From assembly GCA_938038035.1 (NCBI GenBank), contig CALHQV010000075.1:1-8586 (forward strand): a DNA stretch of 8,586 nt, written 5' to 3'. This document shows, one piece after another, positions 1-6,842 of this stretch; positions within the stretch are counted from its first letter, which is position 1, and each line of letters opens with the position of its first letter. A program made the position numbers and the translations under genes. This stretch comes from an uncultured Gemella sp. (GTDB lineage Bacteria > Bacillota > Bacilli > Staphylococcales > Gemellaceae). Under the pieces are notes generated by a model that worked only from the letters and a program-made list of their open reading frames with translations, searched no databases and was not told where the DNA came from.

Positions 1-438
1 CCTATCTAATAAATATTTAAGTGCGTCTTCTGCTTCTTTCGTATTTAGTAGAATATAATTATAATAATCCGCTAAAAGTCTGTGTCCATAATACATTATA
101 TCAAGTTCATTATTTAAATCGTAACTCTCTTCTTTATTATTATTTGACTCTATATCCAGTCCTAACCTTGTCCCTAGCTTTACGATTGCTTGATTATATG
201 TAATATTTTCTATTAGCGATACAAATTGAAATATATTTCCACCTTTACCGCATCCGAAACAATGGGCTATTTTTTTCTCAGGTGAGACCGTAAAAGATGG
301 TGTCTTCTCATTGTGAAATGGACATAATCCTAAGTAGTTTTGTCCTCTTTTTTCTAATTTAACGTATTCACTAACTAGACTGACTATATCAATATTATCA
401 AAAATATAGTCGATATCCTGTTTAGATATTTTCGCCAC
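1..438 (-). CDS. dnaG: DNA primase DnaG, N-terminal part (runs off left edge)
   Basis: Primase makes the RNA primers for lagging-strand and origin DNA synthesis and works with the replicative helicase. Reading the minus strand from a GTG at 436-438 gives 146 codons without a stop to the window edge. Residues 39-63 form the CHC2 zinc finger (CPFH at 39-42, HCFGCGKGG at 59-67; ligands C39, H42, C60, C63), and the flanking EKRGQNYLGLCPFHNEKTPS and GNIFQFV segments are typical DnaG. The GTG start is chosen because GGAGGAG lies just upstream (about 447-453) and VAKISKQDIDYI matches a primase start; no ATG is better placed. The catalytic TOPRIM and helicase-binding domains would lie outside the window. 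It is divergent from trkA. The identification is very secure. Confidence 0.96.
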   Translation of the reverse strand, partial: MAKISKQDIDYIFDNIDIVSLVSEYVKLEKRGQNYLGLCPFHNEKTPSFTVSPEKKIAHCFGCGKGGNIFQFVSLIENITYNQAIVKLGTRLGLDIESNNNKEESYDLNNELDIMYYGHRLLADYYNYILLNTKEAEDALKYLLDR

Positions 439-500
439 CTTGTGCTCCTCCTTTTTTGCTAACCATCAAAATTTAATGAAAAGATTATTTCCCAACACTA

Positions 501-509
501 ATTATAACA
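501..509 (-). promoter_or_regulatory. Probable extended -10 promoter of dnaG
   Basis: On the minus strand 501-509 reads TGTTATAAT, a perfect TATAAT with the TGn extension, about 65 bases upstream of the dnaG GTG. The -35 region (TATTAA at 17-bp spacing) is poor, as is usual for extended -10 promoters. The role is inferred from sequence only. Confidence 0.55.
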
Positions 510-795
510 CAAACTAAATTATTTTAATATAGTTTGTTTAAATATTTGTAGAAGTACACTAACAATGAAAACTACTAATCTATTATTTTTGATTATGAAT
601 GTTATATAAATTATTAGTCTTCTAAATTAAATAATTTTTACTATACAGTTTTATCAAGAGTTTCAATTATTTTTAAAAAAACATTTTATTAAATCTTCAT
701 TCCTTTCGTTTATTAATTTTATTCAATTCTAACAACTTAATTATATAAGAAAACCATTAGAAAATATTCTAAATTATTACTAATTTAATACAAAA

Positions 796-809
796 CTATA
801 AGCTTATAG
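796..809. repeat. 14-bp perfect palindrome upstream of trkA
   Basis: CTATAAGCTTATAG is its own reverse complement. It ends about 20 bases before the TATAAT at 830-835, so it overlaps or abuts the expected -35 region of the trkA promoter. This is the position of a repressor operator. No regulator is identifiable from the window, and AT-rich DNA yields short palindromes by chance. Confidence 0.35.
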
Positions 810-829
810 CATTTTATTAGGTTTTAGGT

Positions 830-835
830 TATAAT
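830..835 (+). promoter_or_regulatory. Probable -10 element of the trkAH promoter
   Basis: A consensus TATAAT lies 30 bases upstream of the trkA GTG start. The hexamer 17 bases upstream (TAGCAT at 807-812) is a poor -35, which may mean the promoter needs an activator or is weak. A ribosome binding site (AAAAGGAG, about 851-858) follows 7 bases before the GTG. Confidence 0.5.
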
Positions 836-865
836 ATGGATATCATTTAAAAAAGGAGTATTAAA

Positions 866-2239
866 GTGAAAGTAATTATAGTCGGTGGTGGTAAAGTCGG
901 TGAACTTCTTTGCGCTGATTTTTCTAACACATTTGATGAAGTAACAATTATCGACACAAATGAACGACGTGTTGAAAAGCTCGTTGAAACATATGATATT
1001 AAGGGATTAGTAGGTAATGGTGCGAATTCTGACATATTATTAGAAGCTGATGCAGCTAACGCCGATATGTTTATATCTGTTACTACTAGTGATGAAATAA
1101 ATATGATTTCGTGCATAGCAGCTAAACAGATTGGAGCAAAATATACAATTGCGAGAATACGTAACCCAGAATATTCTAAGACAAAAGAGTTTATAAAGCA
1201 ATCTCTAGGAATAGATCTTATGGTCAATCCAGAATACGAAGCAGCTAAACAGATTTTCTATATGCTGAAGTATCCAACAGCAATAAAAGTAGAAAGTTTT
1301 TCTAACAATAAATTCAATATCTTAGAAGTAATAATTAATGAGAACAGCATTCTTAATGGTGTATCTCTAATAGAAAGTAAAAAATACATTGATTTCCCAT
1401 CATTGGTTTGTTTAGTTGAGAGAAAAGGTAATGTCTTCGTACCTCGTGGTAATTATATTTTTGAAGTTGGAGATAAAGTTCATATTACCGCTTCTAATAA
1501 GAATCTAAAAAACTTCTACAGGTTATTAGGAAATAAAGAAAATCTTGAGAAAAAGGTAACATCTTCTTTAATTATAGGTGCAGGGAAAATTGCTCACTAC
1601 TTAGTTGAATTTTTACAAAAAGTATCATTCTATACTAAAGTTATCGAAATTGATAAAGAAAAAGCCATATCTCTAAGTGAAACCTTCCCAGAAATTGATG
1701 TTATCTGGGCTGACGGTAGTGATAGAGACACATTAATTGAAGAAGGTATCCAAACATTTGATAGTTGTATTTCTCTTACTGGTCTGGATGAAGAGAATAT
1801 AATAATTAATCTATATGCACATAAACTTGGTATTAAGAAAACTGTTGCTAAAGTGAATCGTGCATCTCTTAAACAAATAGCCGAAGATATCGGTCAATAT
1901 TCATACATCACACCAAAAGAAATAGTTGGGAATATAATAAAAAAATACACAAAATCTTTACAGTGTAGTCGATCTACTGATATAGAAAGTTACTATCGTA
2001 TAGCTAATAATAAAGCTGAAGTTATAGAGTTTAAAATAACTAGTGATAATGCTAAAGTCATGGGAACTAAGCTTAAAGATTTAGCTATAAATGACAATAT
2101 GCTTATCGCATTTATCATTCGTAATAATAAACAAATCTTCCCTAATGGGGATGACGAAATTAAAGTAAACGATAATGTTGTTGTTGTAAGTTATGGAAAT
2201 AAACTTGAACATATCGATGATATTCTTGCAAGGAGGTAA
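866..2239 (+). CDS. trkA: Trk-type K+ uptake regulatory protein TrkA (two RCK modules)
   Basis: This is the cytoplasmic gating subunit of a Trk potassium transporter; RCK domains bind nucleotide (NAD(H)/ATP) and control the TrkH pore. The 457 residues are the usual length of a duplicated TrkA. The first RCK-N domain (about 1-125) starts with the Rossmann motif VGGGKVGELL (GxGxxG at 7-12) and an acidic residue closing the second strand (D30). RCK-C follows at about 140-215. A second Rossmann domain begins with IIGAGKIAHYL (236-246) and IEID (260-263), and ends in a second RCK-C (about 375-455). The start is GTG with GGAG seven bases upstream, and MKVIIVGGGKVG is the expected N-terminus. trkH follows after 3 bases, and the trkH ribosome binding site forms the last two Arg codons of trkA, so the two are co-translated. 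Ligand-specific regulation (for example by c-di-AMP) cannot be judged from sequence alone. Confidence 0.95.
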   Translation: MKVIIVGGGKVGELLCADFSNTFDEVTIIDTNERRVEKLVETYDIKGLVGNGANSDILLEADAANADMFISVTTSDEINMISCIAAKQIGAKYTIARIRNPEYSKTKEFIKQSLGIDLMVNPEYEAAKQIFYMLKYPTAIKVESFSNNKFNILEVIINENSILNGVSLIESKKYIDFPSLVCLVERKGNVFVPRGNYIFEVGDKVHITASNKNLKNFYRLLGNKENLEKKVTSSLIIGAGKIAHYLVEFLQKVSFYTKVIEIDKEKAISLSETFPEIDVIWADGSDRDTLIEEGIQTFDSCISLTGLDEENIIINLYAHKLGIKKTVAKVNRASLKQIAEDIGQYSYITPKEIVGNIIKKYTKSLQCSRSTDIESYYRIANNKAEVIEFKITSDNAKVMGTKLKDLAINDNMLIAFIIRNNKQIFPNGDDEIKVNDNVVVVSYGNKLEHIDDILARR

Positions 2240-2242
2240 CCT

Positions 2243-3736
2243 ATGAATTTTAAAATGATTTTTAACGTCGTTGGGAAAATGCTAATGCTCTTAGCCGCAC
2301 TATTAATTCTCCCTACAATCGTATCATTAATTTATGAGGAACCTCCTCGCATTACGATTTCTTTTTTTAGTACAGTTATTGTATGCTTTGTACTATCACT
2401 AGTAATGCATTATTTTACAAAAGATGTAACTGAACGTGATTTCTACAAGAGAGAAGGATATGTAATAGTAACTTTAACATGGGTTATCTTTTCTCTATTA
2501 GGGGCCCTTCCCTTCTTTTTATCGGGAGAAATACCACACTATATTGACAGTTTATTCGAGACAGTTAGTGGATTTACGACTACAGGTTCAAGTATATTAC
2601 AAGATATTGAATCTTTATCCAAAAGTCTATTATTCTGGCGTAGTTTTACACATTTTATAGGAGGTATGGGGGTTATCGTCTTCGCGCTTGCAATTCTTCC
2701 ACGATCTCCACACACCATCCATATAGCTAAGGCAGAAGTTCCTGGTCCATATTTTGGTAAAGTGGTATCATCAATGAAGCAAACTGCTATATATCTTTAT
2801 GGTATTTATATTGTATTAACAATCATATTATTCTTCCTACTATTGTTAGGCGGAATCGGAGTATTCGATAGCATTAATCTAGCGTTTTCTACAGCAGGAA
2901 CTGGCGGTTTTGCTGTAAGAAACGCGGGTATCGCATATTATAATAGTACTTATATTACAGTTGTTATTGCTATTTTTATGCTAATATTCTCTATGAACCT
3001 TAGTTTAATATATTTTGTAGTCTTTAAAAGATACTTTAAAGTACTAAAAAGTGAAGAGTTAAGATGGTTTTTCGGAATGATATCTATTCTATCTATAATA
3101 ATGTTTTTAGATATTTATCGTTCGTATGATACACCTAACCATAGTTTACTAGATGTATTCTTCACAGTTTCATCAGTTGTCTCGACTACAGGATTCACCT
3201 ACAACGATTTTAATATTTGGCCTGTATTTTCTAAAATGATTATACTTATTCTTATGATAGTTGGTGGTTGTACTGGTGGCACTGCAGGTGGAATTAAAAT
3301 TCCACGATTAATTTTCTTTGTAAAAAATGCGAAGCAAAGTATAAGTAAAGCTCTAAATCCAAGAAAGATTACTATGTTCAAGATAGATGGAAAAGTAGTG
3401 AAAGATACTGCGCCATTATCTAACTATCTACTATTATTTGGCTTTGTGTATGTTATTATTTTGTTCTTAATAACATTCCAAATTAACGACTTTGAGGATG
3501 CAATTTCTTTAACTGTCACATCAATTAGTAATGCTGGGCCTGCGTTTAACCACTATGGTCCTATGAGTAATTTTTCACAGATTCCATATTTTACAAAAAC
3601 AATCCTGTGTGTTTCAATGTTACTAGGGCGTTTGGAATTAATGCCATTAATAGTATTCTTCTCTGCAAACACATGGAAAAAACGTAGAAAAAGATCAAGA
3701 GAAAATCAAAGAATTACTAATAACTTCATTGAATAA
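2243..3736 (+). CDS. trkH: Trk-type K+ transporter membrane subunit TrkH
   Basis: This is the pore-forming integral membrane subunit for potassium uptake, gated by TrkA. The 497-residue protein has the fold of four membrane-pore-membrane repeats expected for TrkH. Four pore-loop/selectivity-filter segments are visible: SGFTTTGSS (109-117), STAGTGGFAV (216-225), VSTTGFT (313-319) and SNAGPAFN (429-436). The TrkH hallmark GGCTGGTAGGIK (341-352) sits in the third repeat's kinked helix, and GRLELMP (462-468) is in the last. Two extra N-terminal helices are present (about 9-30 and 38-56), which fits TrkH better than the shorter KtrB. The C-terminus is strongly basic (KKRRKRSR from 479). An AGGAGG at 2231-2236 sits six bases before the ATG and inside the end of trkA. 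It is last in the trkAH operon and convergent with the rsmI operon. Confidence 0.95.
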   Translation: MNFKMIFNVVGKMLMLLAALLILPTIVSLIYEEPPRITISFFSTVIVCFVLSLVMHYFTKDVTERDFYKREGYVIVTLTWVIFSLLGALPFFLSGEIPHYIDSLFETVSGFTTTGSSILQDIESLSKSLLFWRSFTHFIGGMGVIVFALAILPRSPHTIHIAKAEVPGPYFGKVVSSMKQTAIYLYGIYIVLTIILFFLLLLGGIGVFDSINLAFSTAGTGGFAVRNAGIAYYNSTYITVVIAIFMLIFSMNLSLIYFVVFKRYFKVLKSEELRWFFGMISILSIIMFLDIYRSYDTPNHSLLDVFFTVSSVVSTTGFTYNDFNIWPVFSKMIILILMIVGGCTGGTAGGIKIPRLIFFVKNAKQSISKALNPRKITMFKIDGKVVKDTAPLSNYLLLFGFVYVIILFLITFQINDFEDAISLTVTSISNAGPAFNHYGPMSNFSQIPYFTKTILCVSMLLGRLELMPLIVFFSANTWKKRRKRSRENQRITNNFIE

Positions 3737-3746
3737 TATACTGGTA

Positions 3747-3805
3747 GGAGTGCCTCAAAAATCGTGGTTTCCAAGAAATCTACTTTGCAAAGTCACTCCC
3801 ATTTT
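3747..3805 (+). repeat. Multi-stem inverted-repeat element after trkH, possible terminator
   Basis: Outer arms GGAGTG (3747-3752) and CACTCC (3794-3799) pair perfectly. Between them sit two further hairpins: GGTTTC-CAA-GAAATC (3766-3780, one G-T pair) and the 12-bp palindrome ACTTTGCAAAGT (3782-3793), which abuts the closing arm. A T-tract (ATTTTT, 3801-3806) follows. The layout resembles a three-way junction closed by a 6-bp stem, more elaborate than an ordinary terminator. It may terminate trkAH, be a dispersed repeat, or be a small structured RNA; the sequence alone does not decide. Confidence 0.45.
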
Positions 3806-3819
3806 TATCAATCAACACA

Positions 3820-3853
3820 AAAAGACGAGTTCTACTTATAGATCTCGTCTTTT
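3820..3853. terminator. Bidirectional intrinsic terminator between trkH and the rsmI operon
   Basis: AAAAGACGAG (3820-3829) pairs with CTCGTCTTTT (3844-3853). The intervening bases extend the stem past a T-T mismatch with TCTA/TAGA around a CTTA loop. Both strands end in T-runs (TTTT on plus, TTTTT on minus), so it can stop both convergent operons. The stop codon of the minus-strand gene (3832-3834) lies inside the hairpin. Confidence 0.85.
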
Positions 3854-4158
3854 ATCATTGAAACTATCTCTTGAATTTCTTCATTAATTCTTTCATCTAA
3901 TTCTTCTTTGGTAATTAACTCATCATTATGCGCTTCTGTATATCCTAGTATTATACCTAAAGAATTCTTAACATTATGCAGCATAATTTTTTTCTTCTGT
4001 TCATTTTTATCCAATTCTGAACTTCTTTTATAAATCATAAATATATTTAAAAATACAAAAAACGTTAAAGGCAGGAAAAATATTTTAATATGTATTGCGG
4101 CAATAAGAAATACTACTATTAATATATTTACAGTTATGAAACTAATCATATTTTTCAT
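3832..4158 (-). CDS. Small membrane protein with histidine-kinase-like H-box, no ATPase domain
   Basis: I do not recognise this as a named gene. The 108-residue product has two hydrophobic helices (about 5-22 and 26-43), then a basic stretch (YKRSS) that puts the C-terminal half in the cytoplasm. Residues 52-75 (KNEQKKKIMLHNVKNSLGIILGYTEA overall) resemble the phospho-acceptor H-box of sensor kinases or of Spo0B/CitA-type domains: H61 with N65, L67 and an ILGYTE ending. An acidic second helix follows (82-106), as in a DHp helical hairpin. No HATPase domain follows; the frame ends in a terminator. The ATG overlaps the end of rsmI by 17 bp, and no good ribosome binding site is at proper spacing, so translation is probably coupled to rsmI; an ATG three codons in is an alternative start. 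Possible roles are a phosphotransfer protein, a kinase-interacting regulator, or the remnant of a kinase. Confidence 0.7.
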   Translation of the reverse strand: MKNMISFITVNILIVVFLIAAIHIKIFFLPLTFFVFLNIFMIYKRSSELDKNEQKKKIMLHNVKNSLGIILGYTEAHNDELITKEELDERINEEIQEIVSMIKDEIYK

Positions 4159-4972
4159 GATATAAACTATAAACCTCTTTTTTATTTATGCCGTATTCTT
4201 TAGCAGTATTTTTAATAGCTTCTGATTTTTTCTCACCACTTTGGACTTTTTGATAGATTATTTCTACAATATCCTCAAGATTAAGTTCTATTTTTTCTTC
4301 ATCCTTTGATGGAGAAATAATAACAACAAATTCCCCTTTTTCCTTAATTTCTCCACCTAACATATCTAATATCACGCTAGCTTCATATGTTTCAATTTGT
4401 TCAAACATCTTAGTAAGTTCTCTTGCTACTGTAATTTTTCTTGTTGGTGCAATTTTAACAATCTCTTCCACCAAATTTTTTACCCTGTGTGGACTTTCAT
4501 ATAAAATCCCAGTTGTCTTCGAGCTCAAAATAATTTCTAACTTTTGCTTAAGTTCCTTACTTTTTCTAGGTAAGAATCCATAGAAAGTATAATTGTATGA
4601 TTCTATACCACTGGCAACAAGCGCTGTAAGTCCGGCATTAGCACCTGGTAAAGCAACAACATCAAGTCCTGCTGTTTTTACCTTCTCTACAAGTACATAC
4701 CCTGGATCTGAAATACATGGCATTCCCGCATCAGTTACCAATGCTATATCTAGTCCTTCTTCTAAGTATTCTATTATTTTGTCACTCATTTTATCTTCAT
4801 TATGTTCATGATAACTAAGTAATTTTTTACCCTTCACTTCATAATGATTCAATAACTTCTGAGTATTTCTCGTATCTTCACAAGCTATTATATCCGCTTC
4901 TTTTAGCACCCTTAGTGCTCTTAATGTAATATCTTCCAAATTACCTATTGGTGTTCCCACTAAATATAACAT
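4142..4972 (-). CDS. rsmI: 16S rRNA (cytidine1402-2'-O)-methyltransferase RsmI
   Basis: RsmI uses S-adenosylmethionine to methylate the ribose of C1402 in the decoding centre of the small ribosomal subunit. The 276-residue protein has the tetrapyrrole-methylase fold and near-full family length. Visible motifs are VGTPIGNLEDIT (5-16), CEDTR (31-35), the SAM-binding TDAGMPCISDPG (80-91), LPGANAGLTALVASG (108-122), FYGFLPRK (130-137), YESPHR (158-163), ARELTK (183-188) and GEFVV (213-217). A small helical domain (about 230-276) matches the RsmI C-terminal helix-turn-helix. AAGGA lies upstream of the ATG at good spacing. The yazA-like gene ends 2 bases before it, as in the Bacillus yabB-yazA-yabC cluster, which supports the call. 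Confidence 0.95.
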   Translation of the reverse strand: MLYLVGTPIGNLEDITLRALRVLKEADIIACEDTRNTQKLLNHYEVKGKKLLSYHEHNEDKMSDKIIEYLEEGLDIALVTDAGMPCISDPGYVLVEKVKTAGLDVVALPGANAGLTALVASGIESYNYTFYGFLPRKSKELKQKLEIILSSKTTGILYESPHRVKNLVEEIVKIAPTRKITVARELTKMFEQIETYEASVILDMLGGEIKEKGEFVVIISPSKDEEKIELNLEDIVEIIYQKVQSGEKKSEAIKNTAKEYGINKKEVYSLYHEKYD

Positions 4973-4974
4973 AG

Positions 4975-5277
4975 TTATTTTTCCTTTATTTCCGTATTAA
5001 AATCTTTTATTTTTTGCTTTTTATTCGTATCCAAATTTAATAAAATATACTCTTCTTTTTTCCTACGTGTTAATTTTTTGAATGAACTTTCTGCACGTGT
5101 TGCTTCACTCTTTGTATCAAATCTTTCATAATATATAAGTTCGACTGGTACTCTCACCCTAGTATATTTCGCACCTTTTTTGGAGTTATGAGTTTTTATC
5201 CTTCTAACAATATCTGTCGTATATCCAGTATACCAAGTTTTGTCACAACACTCAACTACATACATAAAACTACTCAT
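4975..5277 (-). CDS. yazA: GIY-YIG domain protein, YazA/UPF0213 family
   Basis: This is a small GIY-YIG nuclease-fold protein of the YazA/YhbQ type, whose cellular role is not firmly established. In 100 residues the GIY equivalent is FMYVVEC (4-10) and the YIG equivalent is YTG (16-18), followed by R25/R26 and H30. E51, E58 and E63 lie in the region ERFDTKSEATRAESSFKKLT (51-70), which the family conserves. The C-terminal 20 residues are lysine-rich. The ATG overlaps the trmN6 stop by 8 bp (ATGAGTAG) with a weak ribosome binding site, suggesting translational coupling; Met5 is a possible alternative start. The position between trmN6 and rsmI matches the Bacillus order. Confidence 0.9.
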   Translation of the reverse strand: MSSFMYVVECCDKTWYTGYTTDIVRRIKTHNSKKGAKYTRVRVPVELIYYERFDTKSEATRAESSFKKLTRRKKEEYILLNLDTNKKQKIKDFNTEIKEK

Positions 5278-6004
5278 AAATACCGTACACTTTCTTCATT
5301 TCATCTGTATAACTACCATCTTCATTATAAATATAGAACGGTTGTTCTACTTTAATATCGCTAACCTTTGAAATACTACCCTCAATAAGTACTATTTTAC
5401 TATTTTCACTTGAAGGCTTACTATATACAAACCTTATTCTCTTAATTGCAAGTCCATTTTTCTCACATTCAGAGATAATATCACTTATTCTATAAGTTCT
5501 ATGAACCAGCGCAAATTTCCCATTTTGCTTAACTAAATATCTAATCGCCTGGACTACATCACTAAGATTGCATAGTAATTCATGTCGTGAAATATTGTGA
5601 TTAAACTTTTCACGTTGATTTGGCATATTCTCAACAGGAAAATACGGTGGATTACAAATTACGTAATCGAATGTTGATGGTTTATAATAGTCTTTTACAT
5701 TTTTTATATCACCACTTCTTACATCTACATTAGTAATATCGTTTAAATCTAGACTTTTTTTACTAAGTTCAACTAAGTCTTCTTGAATTTCTAACATTTC
5801 TATTTTTGCGTCAGACTTTTCTCTAAGAATTATCGAGATACCACCGTTCCCACTACAAAGTTCTATAATATTCTTCTTGAAACTTCTTGGCACATTGGCA
5901 AAATATGGTAATAAAAAAGAGTCTGTTGACATACTATAATGATCAACTTTTTGTAATATTTTAAAATTTTTAGAAACTGTATCAACTCTCAAATTATTTT
6001 CCAT
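5270..6004 (-). CDS. trmN6: TrmN6-like tRNA1(Val) A37 N6-adenine methyltransferase (YabB)
   Basis: This is a SAM-dependent N6-adenine methyltransferase of the YabB/YfiC/TrmN6 family, predicted to modify A37 of a tRNA. The 244-residue protein has SAM motif I IIELCSGNGG (46-55), an acidic residue after the second strand (E72), a SGD segment (97-99), and the catalytic N6-adenine motif CNPPYFP (117-123). The N-terminal DHYSMSTDSFLL (21-32) corresponds to the family's F/YxxxTDSxLL signature. GAGG lies five bases upstream of the ATG, and holB ends one base before the ATG. Exact tRNA target is inferred from family. It is flanked by holB and yazA, with no yaaT or yabA between. Confidence 0.92.
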   Translation of the reverse strand: MENNLRVDTVSKNFKILQKVDHYSMSTDSFLLPYFANVPRSFKKNIIELCSGNGGISIILREKSDAKIEMLEIQEDLVELSKKSLDLNDITNVDVRSGDIKNVKDYYKPSTFDYVICNPPYFPVENMPNQREKFNHNISRHELLCNLSDVVQAIRYLVKQNGKFALVHRTYRISDIISECEKNGLAIKRIRFVYSKPSSENSKIVLIEGSISKVSDIKVEQPFYIYNEDGSYTDEMKKVYGIYE

Positions 6005-6005
6005 A

Positions 6006-6842
6006 CTAACCTCTTGTTAAAAATTCTAAATTATTGTTATCTAATAAAACAGTAAAGGCAAACTTTTCCAACACTAATGTTGCATTAACATTCCCATTTA
6101 AATCTGCTAATGCTTGAAGTATTTTTTCCTGCACCTTGCTAACATTAACAACATCAATTACGATTTCATAACTATAACATTTGGAAACTTCCATATTTAA
6201 ATATTTGAAAAACTCTAATACTTCGTCTTTTGATTTTAATTTTTCTAATAGATAAATATTAGCAAGATGCGGTTTTCTCATATATCTTTTTACATATTCA
6301 TTAGTAATAGCAATTAGCTCTTCATTCTGTTCAATTTCAATATGCTCACTGCGCCCTATTAGTTTAACTTGTTGACAACGTGAAATAATAGTTGGTAATA
6401 TTGCACTGATATTTTTACAACTAAGAATAGCTATAATATCATCTTCAGGTTCTTCTAAAAATTTAAGTAAGCTGTTTGCTGCTTGCTCAGTCATTTTTTC
6501 TATATCTTTTATCCAGTAAATCTTCTTACCATAAAATGATTTAACACTTAAATCAGATTTTAATGTTTGGATTTCATCTTTCTTTATCGAAGTTTCACTT
6601 GATAATTTATAAAAATCAACATAATTCCCATGATTTATACTATTGCAGTTTTTACAATTTTCACAACTATAAAATTCTTTATCTTTATTTTCTAAACAAA
6701 AAATTGCTTTAACAAAACTCAAAATAAACTCATCAGAATATAAACTATCCTCACCTACTACTAAATAGGCATGGGATAGTTTATCTGTTTTTAATGTATT
6801 TGTTAAAGATTTTATTACAATTGTATCTTTACTAAAGTTCAT
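6006..6842 (-). CDS. holB: DNA polymerase III delta' subunit HolB (clamp loader)
   Basis: HolB is the delta' stator of the replicative clamp loader, acting with tau/gamma and delta to load the beta clamp. The 278-residue protein has the AAA+ N-terminal HAYLVVG (24-30), a zinc module with C49, C60, C63 and C66, the segment AANSLLKFLEEP (121-132), and the conserved SRCQ (154-157) at the arginine-finger position. It is somewhat shorter than the roughly 330 residues I recall for Bacillus HolB. The P-loop position is degenerate (GEDSLYSDEF, 30-39) with no GxGK, so it probably does not hydrolyse ATP; delta' subunits often do not. The ATG overlaps the end of tmk by 11 bp, and AAGGA precedes it by about 10 bases. 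Confidence 0.92.
   Translation of the reverse strand: MNFSKDTIVIKSLTNTLKTDKLSHAYLVVGEDSLYSDEFILSFVKAIFCLENKDKEFYSCENCKNCNSINHGNYVDFYKLSSETSIKKDEIQTLKSDLSVKSFYGKKIYWIKDIEKMTEQAANSLLKFLEEPEDDIIAILSCKNISAILPTIISRCQQVKLIGRSEHIEIEQNEELIAITNEYVKRYMRKPHLANIYLLEKLKSKDEVLEFFKYLNMEVSKCYSYEIVIDVVNVSKVQEKILQALADLNGNVNATLVLEKFAFTVLLDNNNLEFLTRG

Larger units (their letters stand above)
439..865. other. AT-rich divergent intergenic region between dnaG and trkA
   Basis: This 427-bp gap holds no convincing gene. Its dnaG-proximal side has the dnaG promoter and ribosome binding site; its trkA-proximal side has a TATAAT and a 14-bp palindrome. The middle (about 540-790) is extremely AT-rich with only weak inverted repeats, such as TTAGAA-AATA-TTCTAA at 757-772. 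I see no riboswitch-like conserved core, tRNA, or coding remnant. A 14-codon ATG frame at 565-609 has no ribosome binding site. Confidence 0.6.

Noticed and set aside
21..203. Plus-strand frame of 60 codons
   Set aside because: It is antisense to dnaG, which has an intact zinc finger and frame.
565..609. Short plus-strand ATG frame of 14 codons (MKTTNLLFLIMNVI)
   Set aside because: No ribosome binding site, chance-level length in very AT-rich DNA.
847..1227. Minus-strand frame of 126 codons
   Set aside because: It lies wholly antisense to trkA, whose RCK motifs are clear; no ribosome binding site or recognisable domain.
3199..3381. Minus-strand frame of 60 codons
   Set aside because: It is antisense to the conserved GGCTGGTAGG region of trkH and has low complexity; a shadow frame.
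4593..4811. Plus-strand frame of 72 codons
   Set aside because: It is antisense to the SAM-binding core of rsmI and rich in Ser/Pro as expected of a shadow.
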